Of a stretch of 64,000 nucleotides of DNA, positions 36,464 through 45,876 are shown piece after piece (the stretch's first letter is position 1; every line of letters begins with the position of its first letter). Below the pieces are notes generated by a model. That model saw only the letters and a program-made list of their open reading frames with translations. It was not told the DNA's origin and did no database searches. The translations under genes were made by a program, and so were the position numbers. This stretch comes from Neomoorella sulfitireducens. Lineage in GTDB: Bacteria > Bacillota > DSM-521 > Neomoorellales > Neomoorellaceae. The stretch spans positions 42,267 through 106,266 of the forward strand of contig NZ_JANRHG010000010.1 of the NCBI RefSeq assembly GCF_024733845.1. Direction: 5' to 3'.

Positions 36464-37168
36464 TTATGTTACAGGCAGGTAAATACTGAAACGGCTTCCC
36501 TCCCCTACTTTACTTTTGACTTCTATTTTACCACCGTGGCTGGCAACGATACGACTGCTCAATGTCAGTCCCAGACCGGTACCGTTTTTCTTGGTGGTGT
36601 AAAATGGTTCAAAGATTAAATCCAGCTGTTCCGGGGGAATACCCGGCCCATTGTCTTCTACGGTGGTAACGACCCGGTTATTACCTGCATCCAGGTAAGA
36701 ACTTACAACGACTATTCCTCCCGGGCTGGCTGCATGGATGGCGTTGGAGGTGAGATTGAGGATGACCTGTTTTATCTGGCCGGGATCCATGCATAAAAAG
36801 GGTAATTCCGGTGCCAGCTGCCGGACCAGTTTTACCTCATACATTATAGCTTCCTGCTCGGCAAGGAGTAAGGCTTCTGCTAACAGCTGGCCAAAGGATG
36901 TTATTTGTAGCTGGAGCTGGGAAGGCCTGGTAAGGGACAGGAACTCCTTGATAATGGTATTGATGCGGTCGAGTTCGTCAAACATAATGGCAAAATATTC
37001 TTGTTCAATGTCCTGGGGATTAAATTTGGTTTGCAAGAGTTGTAAAAAACCGCGAATGGAAGTCAGGGGATTACGGATTTCGTGGGCCATACCGGCGGCC
37101 AGTTCGCCAACAATGGCCAGTTTTTCTGTCAGGTATTCCTGATCCTTTTCATGAAAAGAATATAACAT
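36464..37168 (-). CDS. Soluble histidine kinase (sporulation-kinase-like), no sensor domain
   Basis: This 234-residue kinase starts directly with a short linker and the phospho-acceptor region LAIVGELAAGMAHEIRNPLTSIRGFLQLL (His near residue 31), followed by the ATPase domain with N box (ILNLTSNAIHAA), G1 (DNGPGIPPEQL) and G2 (GTGLGLTLSSRI). The HEIRNPLT type is that of the Spo0A-phosphorelay kinases. There is no membrane or PAS part. The ATG at 37168 sits behind the perfect GGAGGTGAT; an upstream frame to 37189 lacks this support. No response regulator is adjacent, so it probably feeds a distant one. Confidence 0.85.
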   Translation of the reverse strand: MLYSFHEKDQEYLTEKLAIVGELAAGMAHEIRNPLTSIRGFLQLLQTKFNPQDIEQEYFAIMFDELDRINTIIKEFLSLTRPSQLQLQITSFGQLLAEALLLAEQEAIMYEVKLVRQLAPELPFLCMDPGQIKQVILNLTSNAIHAASPGGIVVVSSYLDAGNNRVVTTVEDNGPGIPPEQLDLIFEPFYTTKKNGTGLGLTLSSRIVASHGGKIEVKSKVGEGSRFSIYLPVT

Positions 37169-37236
37169 CTCTCTATCACCTCCGGCCATAACCTATATTT
37201 CCACAAGTTGGTCCTTTTTCCTCCCGGGTAAAAATA

Positions 37237-39966
37237 TCAGGGGGTGTAAATTTGTTGTATCTGCTGGAGAAGCCGTCCTAGTTTTTCTATATTATCTCCA
37301 TAGCCGGCCCAGTCGCCCTGCTTCAGCCTTTCCTGGGCTTCGGCATACAGGCGGTTGGCTTCTTGAAGGGCAGCCGCCAGTTGATCGGGTGCAGGCGAGA
37401 CGGGAGGGGTCCCGGCTTCAACGGGAGGAGTACCCTCTGCCCCGTCAACAAAAATGGTATGCAGGGCCCCGGCCAAGGTACCGGCCATTACTATTTTCTC
37501 ACCGTAAGCTACAACTACCTGGCGGAGTTCCGGTAGCTTGCTCTCCTGGGATTGGAGGAAAATGGGCTCTACATAAAGTAGCGATTCTTTAATGGGTAAA
37601 ACAAGGAGATTGCCACGAATAACCTGGGAACCATGCTGGTCCCAGAGGGTAAGCTGCTGGGAGATGCCGGGTTCCTGATCAATACGGGCTTCGATCTGCA
37701 TGGGGCCGTAAATAGAACTATTTTTGGGGAACTTGTAAAGCAGGAGTTGGCCATAATTGGGCCCGTCGTTGCGGGCCGCCAGCCAGGCTATCATATTTGC
37801 CCGCCGTGCAGGGGTAAAAGGCAGCATTAAGATAAATTCTGCTTCCTGTTCGCCCGGCAAACGCAGCATGGTATAATAGGGCTCCATAGTCTTGCGCTCG
37901 GCACCGACCATTTCCTCGGCAATATTCCAGGCGTCTTCTTTATTGTAGAAGAACATGGGGTTGTCCATGTGGTAGCCGGCCAGCATCCTGGCCTGGATGG
38001 CCATCAGTTCCCCTGGATAACGCAGGTGTTGCTTAAGGCTTTCCGGCATCGCCGCCAGTGGTTTAAACAGGCCGGGGAAAATTTTTCCCAATGTCCGGGC
38101 CAAGGGGTCACCGGGGTCAACGAGATAGTAATCGACCGTACCATTATAGGCATCAATCACCACTTTGACGGCGTTACGGATGTAGTTAAAGCCCTCTTCG
38201 ACCGGTTCGGAATAGGGGTACATATTGGTTACGGTATAGGCGTCAAGGAACCAGTACATTCTCCCATCGGCGACGACCAGATAAGGGTCGGCGTCGTATT
38301 GCAGGTAAGGCATAATCTTATGAACCCGTTCCATGATGTTGCGATAGTAGAGGATCTTGCTTTCGGGGGTCAATTCCTTGCTCATCAATAACCGGTAATC
38401 ATTAAAACGGAAGGCAAAGATGAGACGATGCCAGTAGCTATTGAGGGGCACTCCTCCCTTCCCGGTATACCGGGTTTCAATAAAGTTATCACCCTCGCTG
38501 GAGGGATAGTCGAACTCAGCCGATCTACCGCCGGTAATAATATAATCCCCGGTCAACTCACCGTAATAGATGCGGGGTTCGTTAACCTGGAGACCAACAG
38601 TGCTGCGGTAAGGCAAATCGCCGGCAATAAATTCGGGCTGCCCTCCTGGTGTAACAGTGCTGGCCAGATTCATGGCCAGGCCATAGCCGTGGGTATAACG
38701 CATTTTTTCATTTATCCAGGTCCTGGCCCTGTCGGGAAGTTTATCCTGTTCAAGTTCCCGGGCGGAAAGCATTACCTGGCGACGGCTGTCTCCAAAGATA
38801 TATCGGTCAACGTCAATGTCTTTAAAGCTATAATAAGAGCGAATTTCCTGGAGCTGGCTGTAAGTTTGCTGCAGGGGACGGTAATCCCACAGGCGGATAT
38901 TTTCCAGGGTTGCCTTTTCCTTTTCTAAATCGGCCGCAGTTAAGTTGGTAAGAGCCGGGAATTCCTGCACGGCAATTTTATCTAGATTGTAGGCGCGGCG
39001 GGTAAAGTCAATATTAAAGCGGAGATATGCTTCTTCCCGGGCAAACTCGTTGGGCTCTACCTGGAATTTCTGGACTACCGGGGGTAAAAATACAACCAGA
39101 AAAAAATAAGCAGCTGCGAAGGTTAAGACTCCAAGGCCTACAAGTTTGAAACTACGGCGAAAGGCATTGAAGAAAATAATTATGGCGCAGGCCAGGGCAA
39201 CGCCGGCCAGGATGTTGTATCCGGGCAGGAGGATGTGGATATCCGTATACCCGGCACCAAAAAACAGGCCGCGGGGCGAACGGACCAGGTCAAAGGCCCG
39301 CAGGCGGAAACCCCAGGCCTGTACCAGGAGGAAAAGGGCCACAAGGGTGGCGAAATGGATCTGGGGTCGGGCAAAGCGACCCTTTCTAAAGCCCAGGAGC
39401 TCCCCGGGATTAAATAGCAGGTAGAAAAAGCCGGTAACCAGGGTAGCCCCTACCAGGGCCGTAACTAGGAGTGTATAGAGAAAGCTATAAAACGGCAATT
39501 TGAAGACGTAAAAGCCAACATCCCTGGTGAATAAAGGATCGGTAAACCCAAAGTCGGTTGCCCGGATGTATTGCTGGATAACCAGCCATTTACCGGCTGC
39601 CAGGGGACTGAAAAGCAGGGCGCCGGCAAAGCTGACTATCAGGAATAAGATGCTCAACCGCCTCTTGGTAACAAAACGATCAACCAGGTATTCTTTTAAA
39701 GTCCAGTTTTCTCGCCCGGGAGAAACAGATAAATCCAGTCCCTTGCAGGTAAAAAGCAGGTTGAGGCAAAAGAAAAGGAAGAAAAAGGTAATAACTCCCA
39801 GCCTCACGCCCCAGTCGGAAAAAAGACTCGCAATGAGGACTTGACGATAGCCGACTTCACCGAACCAGTACCAGTCGGCCAGGAAATGGGAAGCCAGGTA
39901 GGTAATAGCGAGGACGGTAAAGATGACAACTACCAGGATTATCCGGATGCGGTTCAGGATGTTCAT
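37237..39966 (-). CDS. UPF0182 family large membrane protein
   Basis: This protein of about 909 residues has six or seven membrane helices in the first 300 residues (starting MNILNRIRIILVVVIFTVLAITYLA; conserved DWYWFGEVGYRQVL), then a large extracytoplasmic domain (NIDFTRRAYNLDKI, YTHGYGLAMNLAS, IYYGELTGDYIITGGRS...EFDYPS) and a helical tail. The family is widespread in Actinobacteria, cyanobacteria and Clostridia and has no known function. The frame opens at 40098, but the AGGAGG before the ATG at 39966 decides the start. It lies downstream of ddl. Confidence 0.9.
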   Translation of the reverse strand: MNILNRIRIILVVVIFTVLAITYLASHFLADWYWFGEVGYRQVLIASLFSDWGVRLGVITFFFLFFCLNLLFTCKGLDLSVSPGRENWTLKEYLVDRFVTKRRLSILFLIVSFAGALLFSPLAAGKWLVIQQYIRATDFGFTDPLFTRDVGFYVFKLPFYSFLYTLLVTALVGATLVTGFFYLLFNPGELLGFRKGRFARPQIHFATLVALFLLVQAWGFRLRAFDLVRSPRGLFFGAGYTDIHILLPGYNILAGVALACAIIIFFNAFRRSFKLVGLGVLTFAAAYFFLVVFLPPVVQKFQVEPNEFAREEAYLRFNIDFTRRAYNLDKIAVQEFPALTNLTAADLEKEKATLENIRLWDYRPLQQTYSQLQEIRSYYSFKDIDVDRYIFGDSRRQVMLSARELEQDKLPDRARTWINEKMRYTHGYGLAMNLASTVTPGGQPEFIAGDLPYRSTVGLQVNEPRIYYGELTGDYIITGGRSAEFDYPSSEGDNFIETRYTGKGGVPLNSYWHRLIFAFRFNDYRLLMSKELTPESKILYYRNIMERVHKIMPYLQYDADPYLVVADGRMYWFLDAYTVTNMYPYSEPVEEGFNYIRNAVKVVIDAYNGTVDYYLVDPGDPLARTLGKIFPGLFKPLAAMPESLKQHLRYPGELMAIQARMLAGYHMDNPMFFYNKEDAWNIAEEMVGAERKTMEPYYTMLRLPGEQEAEFILMLPFTPARRANMIAWLAARNDGPNYGQLLLYKFPKNSSIYGPMQIEARIDQEPGISQQLTLWDQHGSQVIRGNLLVLPIKESLLYVEPIFLQSQESKLPELRQVVVAYGEKIVMAGTLAGALHTIFVDGAEGTPPVEAGTPPVSPAPDQLAAALQEANRLYAEAQERLKQGDWAGYGDNIEKLGRLLQQIQQIYTP

Positions 39967-40029
39967 AACAAAAACCTCCTGCAGGGGATGCATTAATACT
40001 TCGCCAGCCTGGGCGGCCATTCCTCCTGA

Positions 40030-40050
40030 CAAAAATAAAAACCCCGTATA
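40030..40050 (-). terminator. Terminator after ddl
   Basis: In the minus direction CCCCGT and ACGGGG (40047-40042 and 40037-40032) flank a TATA-type loop, followed by TTTTTATTTTTG. Confidence 0.75.
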
Positions 40051-40075
40051 AACGGGGCGTCCATGGCAGGCTTTC

Positions 40076-41005
40076 TCACGCTTCCAGGGCCAGGTCAACT
40101 ATTTTTTGTACTAATTCCGGGAAGTCAATGCCAGCGGCCCGGGCAGCGTCGGGTACCAGGCTGGTGGCCGTCATTCCCGGCACGCTGTTGACTTCGATAA
40201 CCTGGGGTGATTGGCCACCGGCTACAATCATATCTACCCGGGCAAAACCGCGGCAGCCCAGGAGGATATAAGCCTCGCGGGCCAGGGAGGCAGCTGCGTT
40301 TAAAACACCCTCCGGTAACCGGGGTGGTATAATATGATCACTTAAACCGGGAGTATATTTGGCCGTATAATCATAAAACCCGGTATGGGATACAATTTCG
40401 ATTAAAGGTAAGACTATGGGATCGTTATTTCCCAGGACGGCAGCCGTTATTTCCGGGCCGGGAAGAAAGGCCTCGGCCATAAAGCAGGGGTCATATTTCA
40501 GGGCGGCTTCAATGGCGGGCGCCAGCTCTCCTTCTTCCTTGACGATAAATGTGCCGATGGTTGAACCCTGGGTTGGGGCTTTGATCACCACCGGTAACCC
40601 CAGGTCCTTTAAAATGCGTTTCCGTACTTCTTCCCTGCCGGCAGCGTATCGTGTGGCCGTCCAGCTTAAAAAATCCGGGGTGGGCAGGCCGGCCTGGCGT
40701 AAGATGCGTTTGGTAATGATTTTATCCATGGTAATGGCGCTGGCCAGTACGCGGCTGCCTGTATAGGGGATACCTAGAATCTCCAGCAAACCCTGGACGG
40801 AACCGTCTTCTCCCGGCCTGCCGTGGAGGGCGTTGAAGACAACATCGGGGGCGAAAGCCTTTAATCTGGCAGCTACTTCTCCATCAAGGTCAATCTTCAT
40901 AACCTGGTGACCCCGGGCTTCCAGGGCGGTGGCGACAGCAGCACCGCTTTTTAAAGAAATTTCCCTTTCGGAAGAAGGGCCACCCATCAGGACGGCGATT
41001 TTCAT
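40076..41005 (-). CDS. ddl: D-alanine--D-alanine ligase
   Basis: This ATP-grasp enzyme makes the D-Ala-D-Ala dipeptide of peptidoglycan precursors. It has 309 residues, with KIAVLMGGPSSEREISLKSG at the N-terminus, NALHGRPGEDGSVQGLLE, MDKIITKRILRQAGLPTPDF, KAPTQGSTIGT and the late motif VIEVNSVPGMTATSLVP. The ATG overlaps the PHP-gene stop by 4 bases (ATGA), so both are co-translated. Confidence 0.95.
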   Translation of the reverse strand: MKIAVLMGGPSSEREISLKSGAAVATALEARGHQVMKIDLDGEVAARLKAFAPDVVFNALHGRPGEDGSVQGLLEILGIPYTGSRVLASAITMDKIITKRILRQAGLPTPDFLSWTATRYAAGREEVRKRILKDLGLPVVIKAPTQGSTIGTFIVKEEGELAPAIEAALKYDPCFMAEAFLPGPEITAAVLGNNDPIVLPLIEIVSHTGFYDYTAKYTPGLSDHIIPPRLPEGVLNAAASLAREAYILLGCRGFARVDMIVAGGQSPQVIEVNSVPGMTATSLVPDAARAAGIDFPELVQKIVDLALEA

Positions 41006-41850
41006 ACTCTTACAGGTGCCTCCTTAAAATCCTTTAACCTTTTAACCATCCCGGCGGAAATGCCCATAGAACCCATTGCTACCGGCGTATAAATACCGTG
41101 AAAGTCGGTGCCGCCGGTAATAAGGAATCCTCTTTCCACGGCCAGCCGGTAAAAATAGCGAATGGTATCTTTTCTACCATCCCCTAGATAATAATAAAAT
41201 ACCTCCACGCCGTCAATGTCCTCTTCCAGGATGCTCCTCAACAGTCTTTCATCCCTGATCAGGCCAGGATGGGCCAGCACGGCAACCCCGTTGGCGGCGT
41301 GAATCAAGGCTATTGCCCGGGGTAAGGGGTTACCTTCGTAGGGAATGTAGGCCAGGCCCCCGGGTGATAAATAACACCGCAAAAATTCTATTGTCTGAGC
41401 CGGTTCCTGGATATATCCTGCTTGCCGTAAAAGTTGCAGGATATGGTTTTTTCCCAGTACCCCGCCGGTAGGGATAAGTTTTAAGGCTTCTTCCCAGCTG
41501 ACGTTAAAACCCAGGGTTTGCAGGCGCTGGATAACTTTGCGGGCAAGGAGATTTCGTTCTTGACAGATAGTTTGTAAAGCCGAGGTTAGTACGGGAGAAT
41601 AGGGATCAAAATTATAGCCCAGGAGGTGAATTTCACGGCCCTTAATACTTGTAACCATTTCAATTCCGGGCAGGAGATCCAGGGCGAGTTCATGGGCGTA
41701 ATCGCAAGCCTGGTAATAACCGTAAAGGCTCTCATGGTCTGTAAAGCTGATAGCCTTGAGGCCGTTTTTTTTAGCCTGTTCCAGGACGGAAACGGGCGCC
41801 AGGCTACCGTCCGAAGCCAGGGTATGAATGTGAAGGTCGGCATATACCAA
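41002..41850 (-). CDS. PHP-domain metal-dependent phosphoesterase
   Basis: This 282-residue PHP protein has the metal-binding motifs DLHIHTLASDGS, SFTDHESLYGY, LLPGIEMVTS, VLAHPGLIRD and GGTDFHG. PHP proteins of this size include nucleoside-3',5'-bisphosphate phosphatases and other phosphoesterases; the substrate is not known. The frame opens with GTG at 41859 inside the GAGGTG site, so the TTG at 41850 is the better start. It is the first gene of a pair with ddl. Confidence 0.82.
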   Translation of the reverse strand: MVYADLHIHTLASDGSLAPVSVLEQAKKNGLKAISFTDHESLYGYYQACDYAHELALDLLPGIEMVTSIKGREIHLLGYNFDPYSPVLTSALQTICQERNLLARKVIQRLQTLGFNVSWEEALKLIPTGGVLGKNHILQLLRQAGYIQEPAQTIEFLRCYLSPGGLAYIPYEGNPLPRAIALIHAANGVAVLAHPGLIRDERLLRSILEEDIDGVEVFYYYLGDGRKDTIRYFYRLAVERGFLITGGTDFHGIYTPVAMGSMGISAGMVKRLKDFKEAPVRV

Positions 41851-41933
41851 GGGCAACACCTCGAAAAGCTGGCATTAAATATATATTCGGCTTATGAAAA
41901 AAGAAACCTCCCTGGACGATAAAAAAGGATATC

Positions 41934-41962
41934 TTGACTGGCAGGGGGAAAAAGGATATAAT
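41934..41962 (+). promoter_or_regulatory. Promoter of tRNA-Trp
   Basis: TTGACT (41934-41939), a 17-base spacer and a perfect TATAAT (41957-41962) lie 76 bases before the tRNA. Confidence 0.85.
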
Positions 41963-42038
41963 AAATTTGTCGTAGGACCGGGTTGCCGGCATGGAGTTCA
42001 TGTTGCCGACCCGGGAAGCCTTGAAAATGAAGGTTCTT

Positions 42039-42114
42039 AGGGGTGTAGCTCAATTGGTAGAGTAGCGGTCTCCAAAACCGTTGGTTGCGGGTTCGAGCCC
42101 TGCCACCCCTGCCA
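42039..42114 (+). tRNA. tRNA-Trp (CCA anticodon)
   Basis: This is a 76-base cloverleaf with encoded CCA. The acceptor AGGGGTG pairs with CACCCCT, the anticodon stem GCGGT/ACCGT encloses CTCCAAA with anticodon CCA, and the T-arm holds GGTTCGAGCC. It has its own promoter. Confidence 0.95.
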
Positions 42115-42136
42115 AACCATCAATTATAAGGCTTCC

Positions 42137-42188
42137 GGCCGCCGAAGGACCTGAAAGAATCCCTGTTCCTGAAGCGGCCTTGTTTTTT
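42137..42188 (+). terminator. Probable terminator after tRNA-Trp
   Basis: GGCCGC (from 42138) can pair with GCGGCC (42174-42179), followed by TTGTTTTTTG. An inner hairpin is also possible, so the exact structure is uncertain. Confidence 0.5.
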
Positions 42189-42191
42189 GTC

Positions 42192-43460
42192 TCATAGCGC
42201 CACCTCTGTACGATTACGACCTCTGGCTTTGGCCAGGTATAAGGCCTGATCGGCACGGTCGATAATTCCCTCAACGGTTTCCCCTTTCCTGGCTTCTGCG
42301 ATACCCAGGCTTACGGTTACTTTAAGGGCGTGGCCGGATGTAATACCAAAAACGTGCTTTTCGACATCCCGGCGTATACGTTCAGCAACGATCCTGGCCA
42401 TATTTGCATTGGCGTTTCCCATGGCGACAATAAACTCTTCCCCGCCGTACCTGCCTACAATATCTTCCCGCGAACGTACGGCCTTGAGAATTAAACCTGC
42501 AAGCTCTTTTAGGACGATATCGCCCACCTGGTGGCCGTAAGTATCGTTCACCAACTTGAAGTGGTCGATGTCGATCATCATCAAGCTAAATGGCACCCGG
42601 TCAGTGCGGCTTTTTTCGAGCCCGGCCGGAATCAACAACATTAGTGCGCCCCGGTTAAGGAGGCCTGTCAGGGAATCAAGGGAGGCCAGTAGTTGCAGGC
42701 GCAGGTTGTCGGCCTGAAGGCGGCGGTACAGGTTTGCCAGGGGTTCACGAATACACTTTTCCACAATGCCGGTAAAAAGCAAATAATAGCTTGCCACTTT
42801 CAATAAATGGCCCGTAAAATTAGCCAGGTCGTAAACGTTGACGTATAAAGTAAAGCAAAACTCGCTGGCTATGGTGGTCAAAATCGAATAGGAAAGGTAG
42901 TTGACCATAACCCCCGGCAGGGCAGGCTCATGCTTTTTCAATATATAAAGGGTTAAGAGCAAGATACATATTATTGCATACTCTGTTATTATTTTAAAAG
43001 GTGTAAGGCCTGAGCCTTCGATATAACAGGTGGGGAAGATTCGCCACCAGAATATAGTTGTCAAAACCAGGCTGCTGTAAAGGGCATAGATAAACCAAAG
43101 CGACTGCCGTGCCCTTCTAGTTTGCACGAACGGCGCCGTCAGGAGCACAAAGGCTTCAAGCAACCTCCCGCTTATCCAGAGCTGCGTTGCCAGGTTGGCA
43201 CCGGTTGCAGCAAAGATACCCATGCCCTTGTAAGCGATAGTGTGGAGTAAATCAAAAAAACCTATAAAGGCATACCCCACGCCAATAACACTCGGGAACA
43301 TATCATGTTCCTGGTCTCTGATTAACCACGAGATAGTAAATATCAGGAAAGCTACAACCACGCTGAAAAGCTCAACCAGGGTGTGGTAGATAAGGTAATT
43401 GACCCGGGCTATTAAATAGAGTACGGTAGCTATGATTATTAATGCTGCCGGCCTGGGCAA
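42192..43460 (-). CDS. Membrane diguanylate cyclase (MASE3-like sensor plus GGDEF)
   Basis: The N-terminal 230 residues contain about eight membrane helices with GYAFIGFFDLLHTIAYKGMG, the pattern of the MASE3 sensor domain. The C-terminal GGDEF domain (DSLTGLLNRGALMLL, MIDIDHFKLVNDTYGHQVGD, GRYGGEEF) makes cyclic di-GMP. The I-site position reads SRED instead of RxxD, so product inhibition is probably lost. The frame continues to an ATG at 43490, but the AAAGGGAG site fits the TTG at 43460; TATAAT at 43503-43508 is the likely -10 box. No EAL or PilZ gene is adjacent. Confidence 0.85.
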   Translation of the reverse strand: MPRPAALIIIATVLYLIARVNYLIYHTLVELFSVVVAFLIFTISWLIRDQEHDMFPSVIGVGYAFIGFFDLLHTIAYKGMGIFAATGANLATQLWISGRLLEAFVLLTAPFVQTRRARQSLWFIYALYSSLVLTTIFWWRIFPTCYIEGSGLTPFKIITEYAIICILLLTLYILKKHEPALPGVMVNYLSYSILTTIASEFCFTLYVNVYDLANFTGHLLKVASYYLLFTGIVEKCIREPLANLYRRLQADNLRLQLLASLDSLTGLLNRGALMLLIPAGLEKSRTDRVPFSLMMIDIDHFKLVNDTYGHQVGDIVLKELAGLILKAVRSREDIVGRYGGEEFIVAMGNANANMARIVAERIRRDVEKHVFGITSGHALKVTVSLGIAEARKGETVEGIIDRADQALYLAKARGRNRTEVAL

Positions 43461-43613
43461 GTTACCACTCCCTTTGCAACTGCTAGGCATGCCATCAGGT
43501 CAAATTATACTATATAACAACTTCTACTCATAGAGGTGTACTGTAAATAAGGCCGGTGAATACAGCTGCCGGTCATTGGTGGCGATTTCCCGGATTTGCT
43601 TCCCGGAAATTGA

Positions 43614-43637
43614 AACCCCCTCCTGGCGAGGGGGTTC
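43614..43637. terminator. Hairpin after the EF-G paralogue
   Basis: AACCCCCTC and GAGGGGGTT (43614-43622 and 43629-43637) form a perfect stem with loop CTGGC and one base; T-rich sequence follows on the plus strand and a short TTTC on the minus strand. Confidence 0.65.
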
Positions 43638-43646
43638 CTTTTATCT

Positions 43647-45692
43647 TTATTCTTCTTTTTCCTTCCTGGCTTCCTGGATAATCTTTTCGGCAATATTGGC
43701 CGGAACTTCTTCATACTGGGCAAATTCCATCCTGAAGTGGCCGCGGCCCTGGGTGATAGATTTCAGGTTGATAGCGTAACGGTACATTTCGGCCAGGGGT
43801 ACCTGGGCGCGGATTACCTGGTTTTTACCCTTGGGTTCCATGCCGAGAATCCGGCCCCGGCGGCTGTTTAAATCACCCATGATGTCGCCCATGAACTGTT
43901 CGGGTACGATGATTTCTACATTCATGATGGGCTCCAGGAGCACCGGTTTGGCCTGTTCTACAGCTTTGCGGAATGCCAACCCGGCAGCTATTTTGAAAGC
44001 CATTTCCGAGGAGTCGACGGTATGATAAGAACCGTCGGCCAGGTTGACTTTAATATTGGTTACCGGGTAGCCGGCCAGGATTCCCTCCTGCATGGCTTCC
44101 CGGATGCCTTTCTCAACGGCCGGGATGTACTGCCGCGGTACGGCACCGCCGAAGATGGTTTCGGTAAACTCAAATTCCTTATCCGGCAGGGGTGACATAT
44201 CGATGAAGACGTGCCCGTACTGGCCGTGACCGCCGGTCTGTTTCTTGTGCTTGCCTTCCACCCGGGTAACGCTGGCACGGATGGTTTCCCGGTAGGGTAC
44301 CCTGGGCGTGCTCATTTCTACTTCCACCCCGAATTTCCGCTGCAGCCGCTCCAGGGTAATGTCCAGGTGGGTTTCTCCCATGCCGGTGAGGATGGTCTCC
44401 CTGGTCTCCGTATTTTTACTCAGGCGCAAGGTGGGGTCTTCTTCCAGGAGCCTTGTTAAGGCATTGCTGAGTTTATCCTCGTCACCTTTACTCTTGGGCC
44501 TAATGGCTACGGGAAGGGTAGGTTCGGGGAAGTCGATGCCTTCAAGTTTGACCGGGTTGGTTTTGGTAGTAAGGGTATCGCCGGTAGTGGTAACTTGCAG
44601 TTTGGCCAAGGCCCCTATATCCCCCGGCCTCATTTCGGTTACGGCTACCTGGTTTTTGCCCTGGAGGGCAAAAAGCTGGCCGATTTTTTCTTCACTTTCC
44701 CGGTTGGCGTTATAAACAACGGAATCTGATTTGAGAATGCCGCTGTAAACGCGGAACATACTCAACCTGCCCACATAGGGGTCGGCCAGGGTTTTAAATA
44801 CCAGGGCAGCCAGGTTTTCCTTTTCCAGTTCGGCGGCCGGTTTCCCGGCAACCTCTGCCGGTGAGGGTAGATAATCAACTATATAATCCAGTAAAGGTTT
44901 AACGGCCATATTTTTCAAGGCCGAACCGCAGAGGACCGGGATAACTTTTCCCCCGGCAATGGCATTTTTTAAACCGCGGCGAACCTCTTCTACAGTCAAC
45001 TCCTCGCCTTCCAGGTATTTCATTAACAGTTCGTCGTCACCTTCGGCCGCGGCTTCAACAAGGGTTTCCCGTAGAGATTCAACTTCGCCGGCGTATTCGT
45101 CCGGTATAGGAACTTCTTTTTCATTGCCGCTCCCGTCATAGGTATAAGCCTTCTGTTTGAGGATATCGATGACGCCGCTGAAGGTATCAGCAGCTCCTAT
45201 AGGTAGCTGGACGGGAACAATACGACCGCTCAAGCGTTCCTGCATCGACTCGACAGCTTTCTGGAAATTGGCGTTTTCCCGGTCCATTTTATTAATATAA
45301 GCCAGCCGCGGCAGGTTGCGGGCTTCGGCTTCTTCCCAGACAACCTCCGTCTGTACTTCCACGCCCGCAACGGCGCTGACAACGACCAGCGCGCTATCGA
45401 CTACCCGTAAGGCGCTCACCACATCGCCAAAGAAATCGCTGTAACCGGGTGTATCAAGGATATTTATTTTATTATCCTGCCACTCGGCAAAGGCCAGGGA
45501 GGTATTAATGGTAACCTTGCGTTTAATTTCTTCAGGGTGGTAGTCGGTTACGGTGTTGCCCTCATCCACCTTGCCCAAACGTTTGGTAGCGCCGGCATTG
45601 AACAGCAGTGCTTCCGCGAGGCTCGTTTTGCCGGCGCCGCCGTGGGCTACAATGCCAACGTTACGGATATTGGTACTGGGGTAAACCTTCAT
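43647..45692 (-). CDS. Elongation factor G paralogue (EF-G2-like)
   Basis: This translational GTPase of 681 residues has the G1 motif VGIVAHGGAGKTSLAEALL, G3 DTPGYSDFFGDV, G4 INKMDREN, then domains II to V (LEEDPTLRLSKNTETRETILTGMGETHLD, KHKKQTGGHGQYGHVF, GYPVTNIKV, DLNSRRGRILG). The P-loop AHGGAGKTS differs from AHIDAGKTT of canonical EF-G and is typical of the EF-G-like subgroup. It stands apart from str operon genes, so it is probably a second EF-G. The exact role of this subgroup is not settled. A GGAGGG site precedes the ATG. Confidence 0.9.
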   Translation of the reverse strand: MKVYPSTNIRNVGIVAHGGAGKTSLAEALLFNAGATKRLGKVDEGNTVTDYHPEEIKRKVTINTSLAFAEWQDNKINILDTPGYSDFFGDVVSALRVVDSALVVVSAVAGVEVQTEVVWEEAEARNLPRLAYINKMDRENANFQKAVESMQERLSGRIVPVQLPIGAADTFSGVIDILKQKAYTYDGSGNEKEVPIPDEYAGEVESLRETLVEAAAEGDDELLMKYLEGEELTVEEVRRGLKNAIAGGKVIPVLCGSALKNMAVKPLLDYIVDYLPSPAEVAGKPAAELEKENLAALVFKTLADPYVGRLSMFRVYSGILKSDSVVYNANRESEEKIGQLFALQGKNQVAVTEMRPGDIGALAKLQVTTTGDTLTTKTNPVKLEGIDFPEPTLPVAIRPKSKGDEDKLSNALTRLLEEDPTLRLSKNTETRETILTGMGETHLDITLERLQRKFGVEVEMSTPRVPYRETIRASVTRVEGKHKKQTGGHGQYGHVFIDMSPLPDKEFEFTETIFGGAVPRQYIPAVEKGIREAMQEGILAGYPVTNIKVNLADGSYHTVDSSEMAFKIAAGLAFRKAVEQAKPVLLEPIMNVEIIVPEQFMGDIMGDLNSRRGRILGMEPKGKNQVIRAQVPLAEMYRYAINLKSITQGRGHFRMEFAQYEEVPANIAEKIIQEARKEKEE

Positions 45693-45721
45693 TAAATAAA
45701 GCCCTCCTCATCCTTCTGCTG

Positions 45722-45749
45722 TTGACGGGTACTTAACAGGGTATATATT
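45722..45749 (+). promoter_or_regulatory. Possible promoter between the EF-G paralogue and spoVB
   Basis: TTGACG (45722-45727) and TATATT (45744-45749) are 16 bases apart, pointing to spoVB. A sporulation gene would rather need a SigE-type promoter, so its relevance is unsure. Confidence 0.35.
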
Positions 45750-45876
45750 AGCCTTCCTTTTGTAAAAATCCTCTTTTTCAGAGCAAATATTTTTAAGGCT
45801 GGCAGTTACTACTTTTCCCCGCTTATGGTTCTTCTAAACATTTCCTGGCCGGCATAAATTTAGATGAGGTGACAGT

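Noticed and set aside
36391..36480. A cobalamin riboswitch in front of nrdJ
   Set aside because: The gap between the soluble kinase gene and nrdJ is short (about 70 bases) and has no B12-box pattern; too small for a full riboswitch.
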